A stretch of DNA of 64,000 nucleotides, taken from contig NC_092628.1 of assembly GCF_039555335.1 (NCBI RefSeq), positions 98,909,893 through 98,973,892 on the forward strand. The letters run 5' to 3'. Of this stretch, positions 10,996 through 24,143 are shown piece after piece. How positions within the stretch are numbered: the first letter of the stretch is position 1; each line of letters opens with the position of its first letter. The DNA comes from Amphiura filiformis. Its lineage: Eukaryota; Echinodermata; Ophiuroidea; Amphilepidida; Amphiuridae. The notes beneath the pieces are model-generated. The model saw only the letters and a list, made by a program, of their open reading frames with translations. It made no database searches and was not told the DNA's origin. Position numbers and translations under genes: made by a program.

Positions 10996-13811
10996 GCAAA
11001 CCTACTGCTAAGAATCCTTACCCGACATTACTTCTTGATGGAAGTGAAACGCCTGAAAAAGCAAGTCAAGTGAATAAGATCATTGAATCTTGGAAACAAG
11101 AACATTCCGAAGAACACACTACATATATCAGCGAACACTTTCCGTCCCATAAGACAGCAAGAAAAGGCATGGCATGTTCGTCACCTGTGAAAAGAACTAG
11201 ATTGGTGGAAAATACAGTCTCCCCTAATACTGCCTCCCCTGCCAAAAAGACAAAGATGATGGGGATTGATAGTGGTCAGACTTCTTTCGCCTGTTAGAAG
11301 GACTAGATCAACTGAGAGTTCTGAATGCCAAGATCAAACTACAGCAGTATCAAAAAATGCTGTAAAAGAAAGTGACACATCTCAGAATTTGAGATCTACC
11401 AAGTCAAGATCTGCAGAATATGATACGTCTGACAATTCCTCATCTGCTGGTAGAAAAAAGCAGTCATCAGAAAGTACTGGATCAAAGGATCAAAGCTCAT
11501 CTGAGAAGATGGCATCAAACAAATTCAAACAAACTCCAAACTCAACAATACCTACAAAGAGGGTGAAATTGTCACATGAGTCATCTTCACAAGGAAAAGA
11601 TTCAGTTGCTGATGGAGAAACAATGCGTAATATTTCTAACAGACCAAGCGCAAAGACCAAGGTTAAGGACAATACTTCCCATAAAGAAAAGACCATAGTA
11701 CTAACATCAGAAGGTAAAGGAGTCAAGAAACCAATTACTGATGTTAAAACAAGTGTAGAAGATCAGGAGCCAAATACAAGTCACAACACAACTACAAATG
11801 GAAAGTATACCAAAGTGGATGCACCACCACAGTTGGAACTGCTAGGAGGTCAACCTCTATCACCCAAATGCAGGGACACCATGCCAAAGCTCAAAGTCTA
11901 TGATGAATTGAAGGAACTTCAAGATTTACTGGATGGGACATTTAAAAGCGACCAAGAACAAGTTGATGGAGATCTTCGACCTGCTGATGTTGAGAATGCT
12001 GATGATCTTAAAGAAAGAATTCTCAAAATGAGTGACTACCCTCGTGTGATTGTGAAACGGTTTCCATTGCCAGAAGGCTTTGAATTCAACATAAAAGACT
12101 TGTTCGTAGATGTATCATCTTTATCACCTGTTTCTGCACAAAAGTCCAAACCAGCAAGTTCTAAGCAAATTGACACTAAATCCAATAATAATGATATTAA
12201 ACCAATTGAAAATGTCAAAGAAAATGTGCCTTCGATGTCTTTCGAGGAAGTTGATGAAGAAATATCAATCAAAGTGTCAGGAGATGAGAACAGAATTCTT
12301 GAAGGCAAAGAAACAGAAATGGATTCTGTAACTGAAATACCACCACCTTCGTCAGATACAAAGTCTAGTGTACCAGAAGAACCACTCTGCAACCAGAATA
12401 TCAAAGAGAAGCCAAAATGTGCCAATTGTGAAACTCATGTTAGACACATCCTAAACATCACTAATCAACTGAACGTGTTGAAGCGGCGAATACAACGTTT
12501 CATTGGAAGCCACAATGAAAACATCATCACAAATCAAAAGTTATCTTACCAACTCAAAATTGCGAGAGAACAGAACAAAAAGCTAGAGTCTCAGAATGCT
12601 GTCTATAGAACTACAATTCAATCCATTGGAACAAACACAGGTCAGCTGGTGAAGACATCTGATGGCCGATTCTATCGATTGACTCCAAAGACACATGCAG
12701 TAAATCAGAGCATTCCACAGATTACAGCAGGTAACCAACTAAGTCAGATATTGTCAGGCAGTGTGGCACCAAATCAAAGGCCGATTGTGCACAGTGTGGG
12801 AAACATGGTGCAACAGCAACAACCACAGCAGAAAACTTTCAATCTAGTACCAAGCCAAGACCCGTCTAAACCTGGACAAGTGATTCTTGAATTGAGTCAT
12901 CAAATTCGATTGTAGTACAAGCAAGCCCAAGTAGTCTGTCTGTGAGTAGTGTACCAATATCTCAGCAGCCTGCAGGACCAGTCACATTTATGCAACCTGG
13001 CAGTATTCTACAACCAGGTGTTAATATGGTAGTACAAGGAAGTATGCCAGCACAACAGGGTATTAGTATTTTGCCACAACAACCAATTATCACCCAAATG
13101 CAATCGCCAGTGAATGGACAGCAAACCAATGTATCAGCACAAATTCAGTTGAGTACACCCAGTGTGGCTCCCAAAGTACAGAATGCAAAGTCTCAGGGTG
13201 TGGCACCACAGCTAACACATACTACACAGAATGGGTCCCCTTTTGTTCCACAAGTAACATCTCAGAATGGGCCATCACAGCACCAACCAGCTCAACCAAA
13301 CCAGAGTCAAGTAGGAAACCCAAGTATGGTAGTACAGTATCATAATCACACCGCGTCAGGGTCACAGCAGCTACAGCAAAATATGACCTGGTTACATAAC
13401 CATCCTCCTCCTTCACAGAATGCAAAGAATCGCCCAATTGCACCAAGTGCTCCTGGCACTTACCAAAGAGATCAACTCATGATGCCACCTCCTCATCTCA
13501 GTACTGCCAAACCTCAGCCGCCACCTCTTTGCAGCATACCCAGTAGTCACGCAGCTAGTGTACAACAGCCAGTGTACAGCAGGGCAACATATCAAGCAGC
13601 CAATGTACAGCAGGGCAACATGTCAACAAACATGAAGTGTAAAATGTGCGCTTTCTTAGCCCGTGAAGTTACAAGGTTGTCAAAACATGCAATGACTTTG
13701 AAAAAGGATTTTGAGGTTTTGGACAAGATAAATGCGAGGCTTGTGAAGATGTTTGAGCCTGCATCACCGGCTTTCTGCGCTTTTATTGGTGTAGAACAGA
13801 TCAAGCGTTGA
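10996..13811 (+). CDS. THAP-domain protein, large exon 3 (frame broken by indels)
   Basis: The exon follows a TATTACAG acceptor and opens GKPTAKNPYPTLLLDG, finishing the THAP domain with an AVPTIF-like NPYPTLLL motif. After it come a Ser/Lys-rich, likely disordered region, an acidic stretch, and a CANCETHVRH segment leading into a predicted coiled coil (NVLKRRIQRFIG to NKKLESQNAVYR). A Gln-rich region and a KCKMCAFLAREVTRLSKH cysteine segment near the C-terminus complete it. As written, the frame is interrupted: an extra T near 11284 gives a stop at 11295, a missing C near 12888 gives a stop at 12913, and a missing A near 13806 changes the last residues. The copy at 16327 has the uninterrupted base at each of these sites, so they may be sequence errors. 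The intended protein is about 1000 residues. THAP family membership is firm; the orthologue is not identified. Confidence 0.8.
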
Positions 13812-16313
13812 TGGGCAGATGACATCAAAGATGTTGCTTTTGGTATTGTAAAGGTGACATGCAGACCAGACATTGCTATGTAATTTGTGTACAGTGGTGA
13901 ATACCAGATTAGTATAAACTGATCCTGTTTACAAGTGTGCATGAAAATTTTGTCTCATTTAGGAGAGATCTAGTTTTGCAAAATTTTCATGCTCGCAAAT
14001 ATTTATTTTTCCTACAGGCCTTTCAGAAAATGTATAAATTTCACAAAAATTACATTGACCTCAATGTTTATCAATAAATGCCAGGGACTGGTTCACTGGT
14101 ATGTCAAGCGAACTACATACAACCACTACACTATTCAATATCGATCGGCTCTGTATATCATATCATGCATGTGTTGCATGCCTTCAGCAGTCCTGTACAA
14201 TGATTTTATATAGTCGATAATATATTATCGAGTAGAGCTCATGGAGGCAGCCATTAGCAGACCACCCATTGTCAGATGGCTGGATGATTTTTGAAAATGA
14301 ATCATGACTTTTTGATAAACCGCTTACGGCAAAAATTCTGAGCACTGGGTGATTCTAAATTTCACATACAATGCACAAAACAATATTTGTAAAATCTTTG
14401 TCGAGAGATTTAAAAAGTTATCGAGAGAATTTTCTGTCATTTTGTTTTGTTTTAAATTAGCACAAAATACAATTTTCTAAGCAGAAAAATGGCCACAGTT
14501 CCTATCTTGCCATTGAAAACTACAGGAAGACCACCCGCAGAGCTTCAAGCCACATGCCAGACATCCTGGCGCCAACTGCAAATGGCTGCGACCATGTGAT
14601 GTAAGTCGAGTATATATTGTCGACTTTATAAAATGATTGTACAGGACTGTTCAGGTACATAAAAATATGTGGTATGTGCATAGCAGTTTCGTCTCTTATA
14701 CAGTACTTCATGAAATGATGGCCCTGAGTAACAGGTGTTGCTGGGACTTAGCCAGTTGGGGATTGGTCTGCAAATAGTTTATGGGTAATCAGCAAAGTTT
14801 GATCTAAGTATGGAGTTAAATTTATACTTCTATCAAATTTGAAAGTAGAAGTAATGTAAGATAGTTGAAAATGAAATGCTTATAAACTGATGGTTGGTTT
14901 GTGTAATTGAACTACATGTAATGATATTGAAATTTTTAAATAATTGTTAGTATTAAGAGAATTCTACAAGCTCTTGTGTTTAAGTGAGGTCCATAGAGGT
15001 TCGGCTATGAGAGACATGAACCATGTATATGTGTCACTCACGATTATGTAGGGGCCAACAATGTACATTTTCTTCCGGATTACTTTCCTGGCAAACTTAT
15101 TTTAAGATTGCAAAATGCATTGTGCCATCTATGTGTGCTAAACACTAAATGTATGTGTAATGCTAGTGGTATGGTTCATTGGTCTCCATTTATGAGAATC
15201 CAGTACAGAAGATTTCAAATAGCACAATGCATATAGGGCTATGTAGTCAAGACTCTCCTTGTCTAACCTTTTTGGTGAGGTCATGTTATAGCAAAAATTT
15301 TCATTTGAATGAAAGCAGCTGCCAACAGCTGTACACGATCTGACAGCGATCTTATTTCAAAATAAAACATGACATTGCATACTAAATGAAAGTAGTAATC
15401 ATTCATGTGGATTCACTAAAGCCTTGCGTAATTGTATTCATCACACATTGTCCCCAGACAATTTTTATGCAGTTGGCGGGTGTGTTAATTCAAATGAAAT
15501 TGTTACTACAGATTTAATCTCAGCCCAAAGGCGCAGAAATTTATTTCAAGAATTTTGCCCGTTTGGCTATGTAACTATTAGGTTCATATAGCAATCCACC
15601 AACCTACTCTCCTTTTGGATTTAGTGACATAAAGTGGTTTAATCACAAGGGAATGACACAATACGAATATGTAAATAGTGTTTACTTCTTTGTTTTTTTA
15701 CTTTAAGAACAAGTTGATATATATATATATTTGGTAATTTGTTTACATGGGATTTTAAAAGTACTCTAATTTACAGTGTACATATAGCTGTTGTTAAAGT
15801 GATGAATATATCACGTTGGGATCTCTTCATTCAATTTACTTTACAGGTTTTTTTGTGTGAAATAAAATTAAATAGATTTATGGTTACAGTATTATAGTAG
15901 ATTCAAAACTTTCTTTTACCTTTGTCAAATTAGTAAATAATGCTGAGCAAATAAATTACGGATCCAAGCATGTACAAACAAGTATTATTTTAAGACCAAT
16001 CTTTTGTATTGGTATATTAACGCTTGCTTCGAATTAATATAGCTTTCATAAAAAACACTCTATATGCTTGTAGATGGGGTTTTACGGTATGTTAGCACAT
16101 CTACATGTATGACAATGACAAAGATACCAAAATCTGAATTTTGATGATTTTTACGAGCAAATACTGAATGGGCCTTTAATATATTTTGGATGATTAAAGA
16201 ATGCATACACATGCTGGAAAGATTGTATTAAGCAGTTAAATATCCAAAGGGGACATTGAGACAAATTCTCCTTTCTCTAACACTTCTGCTATTCCATAAA
16301 ATTCTGACTCCCC
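11211..16313 (+). repeat. 5.1 kb tandem duplication, copy 1
   Basis: Copy 1 runs from AATACAGTCTCCCC inside THAP exon 3 through the 3' flank to ATTCTGACTCCCC. It aligns with 16327-21432 at an offset drifting only between 5115 and about 5119 bases. Differences by eye are mostly single-base indels with few substitutions. A 13 bp joint (16314-16326) separates the copies. Confidence 0.93.
13812..16313 (+). other. Presumed 3' untranslated region or flank of the THAP gene
   Basis: AT-rich DNA with no exon-like frame, several AATAAA-type hexamers (for example near 15862 and 15951) and a short TA repeat near 15718. Which signal ends the transcript cannot be told from sequence. The whole stretch recurs in copy 2. 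Confidence 0.5.
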
Positions 16314-16326
16314 AATTGGTGGTTGT

Positions 16327-19300
16327 AATACAGTCTCCCCTAATACTGCCTCCCCTGCCAAAAAGACAAAGATGATGGGGATTGATAGTGGTCAGACTTC
16401 TTCGCCTGTTAGAAGGACTAGATCAACTGAGAGTTCTGAATGCCAAGATCAAACTACAGCAGTATCAAAAAATGCTGTAAAAGAAAGTGACACATCTCAG
16501 AATTTGAGATCTACCAAGTCAAGATCTGCAGAATATGATACGTCTGACAATTCCTCATCTGCTGGTAGAAAAAAGCAGTCATCAGAAAGTACTGGATCAA
16601 AGGATCAAAGCTCATCTGAGAAGATGGCATCAAACAAATTCAAACAAACTCCAAACTCAACAATACCTACAAAGAGGGTGAAATTGTCACATGAGTCATC
16701 TTCACAAGGAAAAGATTCAGTTGCTGATGGAGAAACAATGCGTAATATTTCTAACAGACCAAGCGCAAAGACCAAGGTTAAGGACAATACTTCCCATAAA
16801 GAAAAGACCATAGTACTAACATCAGAAGGTAAAGGAGTCAAGAAACCAATTACTGATGTTAAAACAAGTGTAGAAGATCAGGAGCCAAATACAAGTCACA
16901 ACACAACTACAAATGGAAAGTATACCAAAGTGGATGCACCACCACAGTTGGAACTGCTAGGAGGTCAACCTCTATCACCCAAATGCAGGGACACCATGCC
17001 AAAGCTCAAAGTCTATGATGAATTGAAGGAACTTCAAGATTTACTGGATGGGACATTTAAAAGCGACCAAGAACAAGTTGATGGAGATCTTCGACCTGCT
17101 GATGTTGAGAATGCTGATGATCTTAAAGAAAGAATTCTCAAAATGAGTGACTACCCTCGTGTGATTGTGAAACGGTTTCCATTGCCAGAAGGCTTTGAAT
17201 TCAACATAAAAGACTTGTTAGTAGATGTATCATCTTTATCACCTGTTTCTGCACAAAAGTCCAAACCAGCAAGTTCTAAGCAAATTGACACTAAATCCAA
17301 TAATAATGATATTAAACCAATTGAAAATGTCAAAGAAAATGTGCCTTCGATGTCTTTCGAGGAAGTTGATGAAGAAATATCAATCAAAGTGTCAGGAGAT
17401 GAGAACAGAATTCTTGAAGGCAAAGAAACAGAAATGGATTCTGTAACTGAAATACCACCACCTTCGTCAGATACAAAGTCTAGTGTACCAGAAGAACCAC
17501 TCTGCAACCAGAATATCAAAGAGAAGCCAAAATGTGCCAATTGTGAAACTCATGTTAGACACATCCTAAACATCACTAATCAACTGAACGTGTTGAAGCG
17601 GCGAATACAACGTTTCATTGGAAGCCACAATGAAAACATCATCACAAATCAAAAGTTATCTTACCAACTCAAAATTGCGAGAGAACAGAACAAAAAGCTA
17701 GAGTCTCAGAATGCTGTCTATAGAACTACAATTCAATCCATTGGAACAAACACAGGTCAGCTGGTGAAGACATCTGATGGCCGATTCTATCGATTGACTC
17801 CAAAGACACATGCAGTAAATCAGAGCATTCCACAGATTACAGCAGGTAACCAACTAAGTCAGATATTGTCAGGCAGTGTGGCACCAAATCAAAGGCCGAT
17901 TGTGCACAGTGTGGGAAACATGGTGCAACAGCAACAACCACAGCAGAAAACTTTCAATCTAGTACCAAGCCAAGACCCGTCTAAACCTGGACAAGTGATT
18001 CTTCGAATTGAGTCATCAAATTCCGGTGTAGTACAAGCAAGCCCAAGTAGTCTGTCTGTGAGTAGTGTACCAATATCTCAGCAGCCTGCAGGACCAGTCA
18101 CATTTATGCAACCTGGCAGTATTCTACAACCAGGTGTTAATATGGTAGTACAAGGAAGTATGCCAGCACAACAGGGTATTAGTATTTTGCCACAACAACC
18201 AATTATCACCCAAATGCAATCGCCAGTGAATGGACAGCAAACCAATGTATCAGCACAAATTCAGTTGAGTACACCCAGTGTGGCTCCCAAAGTACAGAAT
18301 GCAAAGTCTCAGGGTGTGGCACCACAGCTAACACATACTACACAGAATGGGTCCCCTTTTGTACCACAAGTAACATCTCAGAATGGGCCATCACAGCACC
18401 AACCAGCTCAACCAAACCAGAGTCAAGTAGGAAACCCAAGTATGGTAGTACAGTATCATAATCACACCGCGTCAGGGTCACAGCAGCTACAGCAAAATAT
18501 GACCTGGTTACATAACCATCCTCCTCCTTCACAGAATGCAAAGAATCGCCCAATTGCACCAAGTGCTCCTGGCACTTACCAAAGAGATCAACTCATGATG
18601 CCACCTCCTCATCTCAGTACTGCCAAACCTCAGCCGCCACCTCTTTGCAGCATACCCAGTAGTCACGCAGCTAGTGTACAACAGCCAGTGTACAGCAGGG
18701 CAACATATCAAGCAGCCAATGTACAGCAGGGCAACATGTCAACAAACATGAAGTGTAAAATGTGCGCTTTCTTAGCCCGTGAAGTTACAAGGTTGTCAAA
18801 ACATGCAATGACTTTGAAAAAAGGATTTTGAGGTTTTGGACAAGATAAATCGAGGCTTGTGAAGATGTTTGAGCCTGCATCACCGGCTTTCTGCGCTTTT
18901 ATTGGTGTAGAACAGATCAAAGCGTTGATGGGCAGATGACATCAAAGATGTTGCTTTTGGTATTGTAAAGGTGACATGCAGACCAGACATTGCTATGTAA
19001 TTTGTGTACAGTGGTGAATACCAGATTAGTATAAACTGATCCTGTTTACAAGTGTGCATGAAAATTTTGTCTCATTTAGGAGAGATCTAGTTTTGCAAAA
19101 TTTTCATGCTCATAAATATTTATTTTTCCTACAGGCCTTTCAGAAAATGTATAAATTTCACAAAAATTACATTGACCTCAATGTTTATCAATAAATGCCA
19201 GGGACTGGTTCACTGGTATGTCAAGCGAACTACATACAACCACTACACTATTCAATATCGATCGGCTCTGTATATCATATCATGCATGTGTTGCATGCCT

Positions 19301-21432
19301 TCAGCAGTCCTGTACAATGATTTTATATAGTCGATAATATATTATCGAGTAGAGCTCATGGAGGCAGCCATTAGCAGACCACCCATTGTCAGATGGCTGG
19401 ATGATTTTTGAAAATGAATCATGACTTTTTGATAAACCGCTTACGGCAAAAAATTCTGAGCACTGGGTGATTCTAAATTTCACATACAATGCACAAAACA
19501 ATATTTGTAAAATCTTTGTCGAGAGATTTAAAAAGTTATCGAGAGAATTTTCTGTCATTTTGTTTTGTTTTAAATTAGCACAAAATACAATTTTCTAAGC
19601 AGAAAAATGGCCACAGTTCCTATCTTGCCATTGAAAACTACAGGAAGACCACCATGAGCTTCAAGCCACATGCCAGACATCCTGGCGCCAACTGCAAATG
19701 GCTGCGACCATGTGATGTAAGTCGAGTATATATTGTCGACTTTATAAAATGATTGTACAGGACTGTTCAGGTACATAAAAATATGTGGTATGTGCATAGC
19801 AGTTTCGTCTCTTATACAGTACTTCATGAAATGATGGCCCTGAGTAACAGGTGTTGCTGGGACTTAGCCAGTTGGGGATTGGTCTGCAAATAGTTTATGG
19901 GTAATCAGCAAAGTTTGATCTAAGTATGGAGTTAAATTTATACTTCTATCAAATTTGAAAGTAGAAGTAATGTAAGATAGTTGAAAATGAAATGCTTATA
20001 AACTGATGGTTGGTTTGTGTAATTGAACTACATGTAATGATATTGAAATTTTTAAATAATTGTTAGTATTAAGAGAATTCTACAAGCTCTTGTGTTTAAG
20101 TGAGGTCCATAGAGGTTCGGCTATGAGAGACATGAACCATGTATATGTGTCACTCACGATTATGTAGGGGACAACAATGTACATTTTCTTCCGGATTACT
20201 TTTCTGGCAAACTTATTTTAAGATTGCAAAATGCATTTTGCCATCTATGTGTGCTAAACACTAAATGTATGTGTAATGCTAGTGGTATGGTTCATTGGTC
20301 TCCATTTATGAGAATCCAGTACAGAAGATTTCAAATAGCACAATGCATATAGGGCTATGTAGTCAAGACTCTCCTTGTCTAACCTTTTTGGTGAGGTCAT
20401 GTTATAGCAAAAATTTTCATTTGAATGAAAGCAGCTGCCAACAGCTGTACACGATCTGACAGCGATCTTATTTCAAAATAAAACATGACATTGCATACTA
20501 AATGAAAGTAGTAATCATTCATGTGGATTCACTAAAGCCTTGCGTAATTGTGGGCGTTCATCACACATTGTCCCCAGACAATTTTTATGCAGTTGGCGGG
20601 TGTGTTAATTCAAATGAAATTGTTACTACAGATTTAATCTCAGCCCAAAGGCGCAGAAATTTATTTCAAGAATTTTGCCCGTTTGGCTATGTAACTATTA
20701 GGTTCATATAGCAATCCACCAACCTACTCTCCTTTTGGATTTAGTGACATAAAGTGGTTTAATCACAAGGGAATGACACAATACGAATATGTAAATAGTG
20801 TTTACTTCTTTGTTTTTTTACTTTAAGAACAAGTTGATATATATATATATTTGGTAATTTGTTTACATGGGATTTTAAAAGTACTCTAATTTACAGTGTA
20901 CATATAGCTGTTGTTAAAGTGATGAATATATCACGTTGGGATCTCTTCATTCAATTTACTTTACAGGTTTTTTTGTGTGAAATAAAATTAAATAGATTTA
21001 TGGTTACAGTATTATAGTAGATTCAAAACTTTCTTTTACCTTTGTCAAATTAGTAAATAATGCTGAGCAAATAAATTACGGATCCAAGCATGTACAAACA
21101 AGTATTATTTTAAGACCAATCTTTTGTATTGGTATATTAACGCTTGCTTCAATTAATATAGCTTTCATAAAAAAACACTCTATATGCTTGTAGATGGGGT
21201 TTTACGGTATGTTAGCACATCTACATGTATGACAATGACAAAGATACCAAAATCTGAATTTTGATGATTTTACGAGCAAATACTGAATGGGCCTTTAATA
21301 TATTTTGGATGATTAAAGAATGCATACACATGCTGGAAAGATTGTATTAAGCAGTTAAATATCCAAAGGGGACATTGAGACAAATTCTCCTTTCTCTAAC
21401 ACTTCTGCTATTCCATAAAATTCTGACTCCCC
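16327..21432 (+). repeat. 5.1 kb tandem duplication, copy 2
   Basis: Near-identical to 11211-16313. It starts mid-exon without the THAP exons and ends exactly where a long run of C begins (about 21429-21440). Breaking at a homopolymer and differing mainly by indels are what a collapsed or duplicated haplotype in an assembly would look like; a very recent real duplication is the alternative. Confidence 0.93.
16333..18831 (+). pseudogene. Duplicated, THAP-less copy of the THAP-gene exon 3
   Basis: The frame is open through 819 codons from ATG 16372 to TGA at 18829, and is also readable from the copy start in the same frame. It keeps the Ser/Lys-rich, coiled-coil and Gln-rich regions but has no promoter, no ATG context of its own and no THAP zinc domain. 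An extra A in the run near 18820 gives an early stop inside the C-terminal cysteine segment. A missing G near 18848 then restores the frame, so the two changes look like paired read errors. If real, it could serve as a second terminal exon spliced from the THAP exons, but no acceptor site remains at its start. Confidence 0.7.
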
Positions 21433-23697
21433 CCCCCCCCTAAAAAAACCCAACAACAACAACAACTTTAAATGTAAAATGTAGAAGATTGCTTCAATTT
21501 TGAATTCTTTTTTAATTAAGGTAGTTAATATTTTTGTTCATCCAAACTTTTCCTGAAACTGTGACCAGCTGAACAAGCTGTCAGAGCAAGAGGTGTTGTT
21601 ATACTGTTTGTGTACATTGGGTGAGAACAACAGTGCAGAGCCTTCATACCAAAAGTATATGAATTTTAACTTGTGTGAACAATATTTGTGTATAAATTGT
21701 TGAAGAAATAATGAATTCCTTATTGTAACAACATGTCTGTAGCAAAATAATATGGAAGAAAAAGGTTACAGTATTATTAGTTTTTGAGGAAGTAGACATT
21801 TCATATTGATACCGATACTAATAGAATATACTTTAAAGTGGTGATTCAACTCAGGGACAGGGGTACAGGAATATACAATGTACACCATGTTGCTTTTGCC
21901 AAATGTACATGATGATGCATATAAATACATAATTATATTCTATTCCATGTATTAAATGAGGTTGACTTAAGTTTTTCACTGTATTTATATGTGGTGTAGG
22001 CCTGTATTGTAAATGATTAACATTCCTATTGCAGGCATGAAAACTGGTCTTGGAGAAAACACTGAAAATCATGTTTTTTACCATTTTCTGTGAATTTGAT
22101 TCAGAAATAGGCTGAAAACACTGAAAACAAAAAATGCTGAAATCAGCTAAAACGATGAAAATTTTCATGCCTGCTATTGGTTGGAAGTTAGGTTCTGCAA
22201 TAATTATGAGCCCTGACGGGAGGGTAATATGGGGGGGGGGCAAAGATTTTTGTCAGTCCGAGGTGGGGGGGGGGGGAAGCAATTTTTGGCACATATTTTC
22301 AGATCACCTTTGAAATAACACACACTAAAAATAAACAACACATTTTTCCATTACCTGTGTACATCTGTATTTTGAAGTATAGTTTGCTTGTTATTGATTT
22401 TGAAAAATGTTCTTACTAGGGTCAGTTGGTAGACCAATTTAAATTTTGTTTTATATATAGGTAGGAGTGTAATATAAATGTTCGATGTACCAAACCACAC
22501 AGGTATATAGGCTGGACCAAAGTTATTATTACTCAGCAATTTTCGATGATTATGGTGCATCTGATACTGAATAATTTATAAATATCACTGAACAAATTCT
22601 GATAAGTTGAAGAGGATCCAATGTTGTATTTGAAGGTGTTTCAATAAACATCAAATTTTATGTGCAACAAATCATTTTGATACAACCTGTATGTGTGCAA
22701 GTCCACCATCGGCTGTTTAGCAGAGCAAGGCATAATGACCTCTGGTGTTTGATACACTTTACCTCTAGGATATTTGGAAAAAGTGGGGGATGGATGTTTA
22801 AGTGCATCCCTTGATATCCAAACAACAGAGTTTATGTTACTTATGTAGAAGATAGCTATATAAACATGATAAAGGTTACCTAATTTGAAGAACTCACATT
22901 GCATCTATAGCACTTCTTCGCATACGGTATATATATATATAACTTTTTTTAGAGTAGACTGTATGGTACCATTGAAGGTGAAAAGGGGGGGGGGGGCTTA
23001 TGCACAAGTGGTTACAGTACTAGTATTGAACAACATTTTAATTGCATTTTGGACATGTAGGCAACATTAACATTTAGATTATTTGTGAAAGTTCATTTGT
23101 AGGAAAGTTAATCGTGACTACAAAATGTGGACAGTCTGTGTGTGAAGCTATTTAAAGTACAAGTTCATTATAGAACTTGTGAAAATTATTGTTAAATTGC
23201 ATCATGTGTATAAGTGCCAATGTTTCAGTAATTCAGTGGTTAATACATGACTGTGAAAGTGGGCATTTTTGTGGAGCAGTAATTTTCACACTTCACGCTC
23301 TACATAGCTACAATGAAAAGAATGTAATTAAAATTTGTGGACTGTATAATAATAATAATACAATGTGGTACTCGCCCATGTGGGCAACAATAACTGTAAG
23401 CAGAAGTCTAAGCCACTCTTATTTATTGTAGGCCTGTAATTTTTCAGAATTAACATCATGTCTGGCAAGGGTCAAAATATTAAGGATATCAAGTGTGAAC
23501 TTGTTGAACCCTAATATCATTACATGTATGAAACTACAATCATAATATTCATGTGTACATATATTTACATGTGCAATACACTAGAGTGATCATCATTTCC
23601 CTTCCTTTTGTACAGGAAATCAGTTGGAAATCCTCAGTGATTCCCTATAGCAGAAGATTTTAATTCAGATTTTTGCATATTTGTAAAGAGTATATTG
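21433..23697. other. No gene seen; several homopolymer runs
   Basis: Poly-C (21429 on), a CAACAACAAC tract, G runs near 22233, 22265 and 22986 and a TA repeat near 22928 punctuate AT-rich DNA. Around 22032-22170 there is a short imperfect inverted repeat built from GGCATGAAAA and TTTTCATGCC. No coding exon is supported. Confidence 0.5.
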
Positions 23698-23821
23698 ACT
23701 GCTCAGTGCCAGAAGTGGGTAAGTGCAATAGCTACCCTGTGAACATTTGGCAATTTACACGCAATATATTGCACTGCACATGGTAGCTAATTGCACTCAA
23801 CCACTTCTGGCACTGAGCAGT
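23698..23821. mobile_element. 124 bp hairpin MITE
   Basis: ACTGCTCAGTGCCAGAAGTG at the left is inverted at the right (CACTTCTGGCACTGAGCAGT), and the similarity continues inward through TAAGTGCAATAGCTACC and its complement. The arms are about 40 bp with a few mismatches. Confidence 0.75.
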
Positions 23822-23924
23822 TGATAAGTGTGCTAACATACCCTGCATGATATAAGACCTAACACAGCATTTAACTACATGTATGACATTTTAGTTGCAG
23901 GAGTCTGTCCGTACTTAAGTTGTA

Positions 23925-24143
23925 GCTACATTCAATTGTCCTTTCCGGTAATCCCATAATCCTTTATGGGTAGACCTGTGATGTCGCACCGATGCGCACA
24001 TCGTTACCATGTTACTGCGCACTTTACAGAATTGAAATGTGCAGCTACAATGTTCGCTACATGATGTGCATACCGGTGTGACAACTTTTAGGTCTCCATG
24101 CAAAGGCTTATGGGATTTACCAAAAAGGTCAATTGAATACAGC
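23925..24143. mobile_element. Foldback MITE with ~65 bp imperfect arms
   Basis: The left arm GCTACATTCAATTGTCCTTT is mirrored by AAAGGTCAATTGAATACAGC at the right end, and similarity runs on through GGTAATCCCATAA to AGACCT. The centre is CpG-containing and noncoding. Confidence 0.7.

Noticed and set aside
12036-12425. 129-codon reverse-strand frame (and its twin at 17151)
   Set aside because: Antisense shadow of the THAP exon 3 coding strand; no domain and no splice support.
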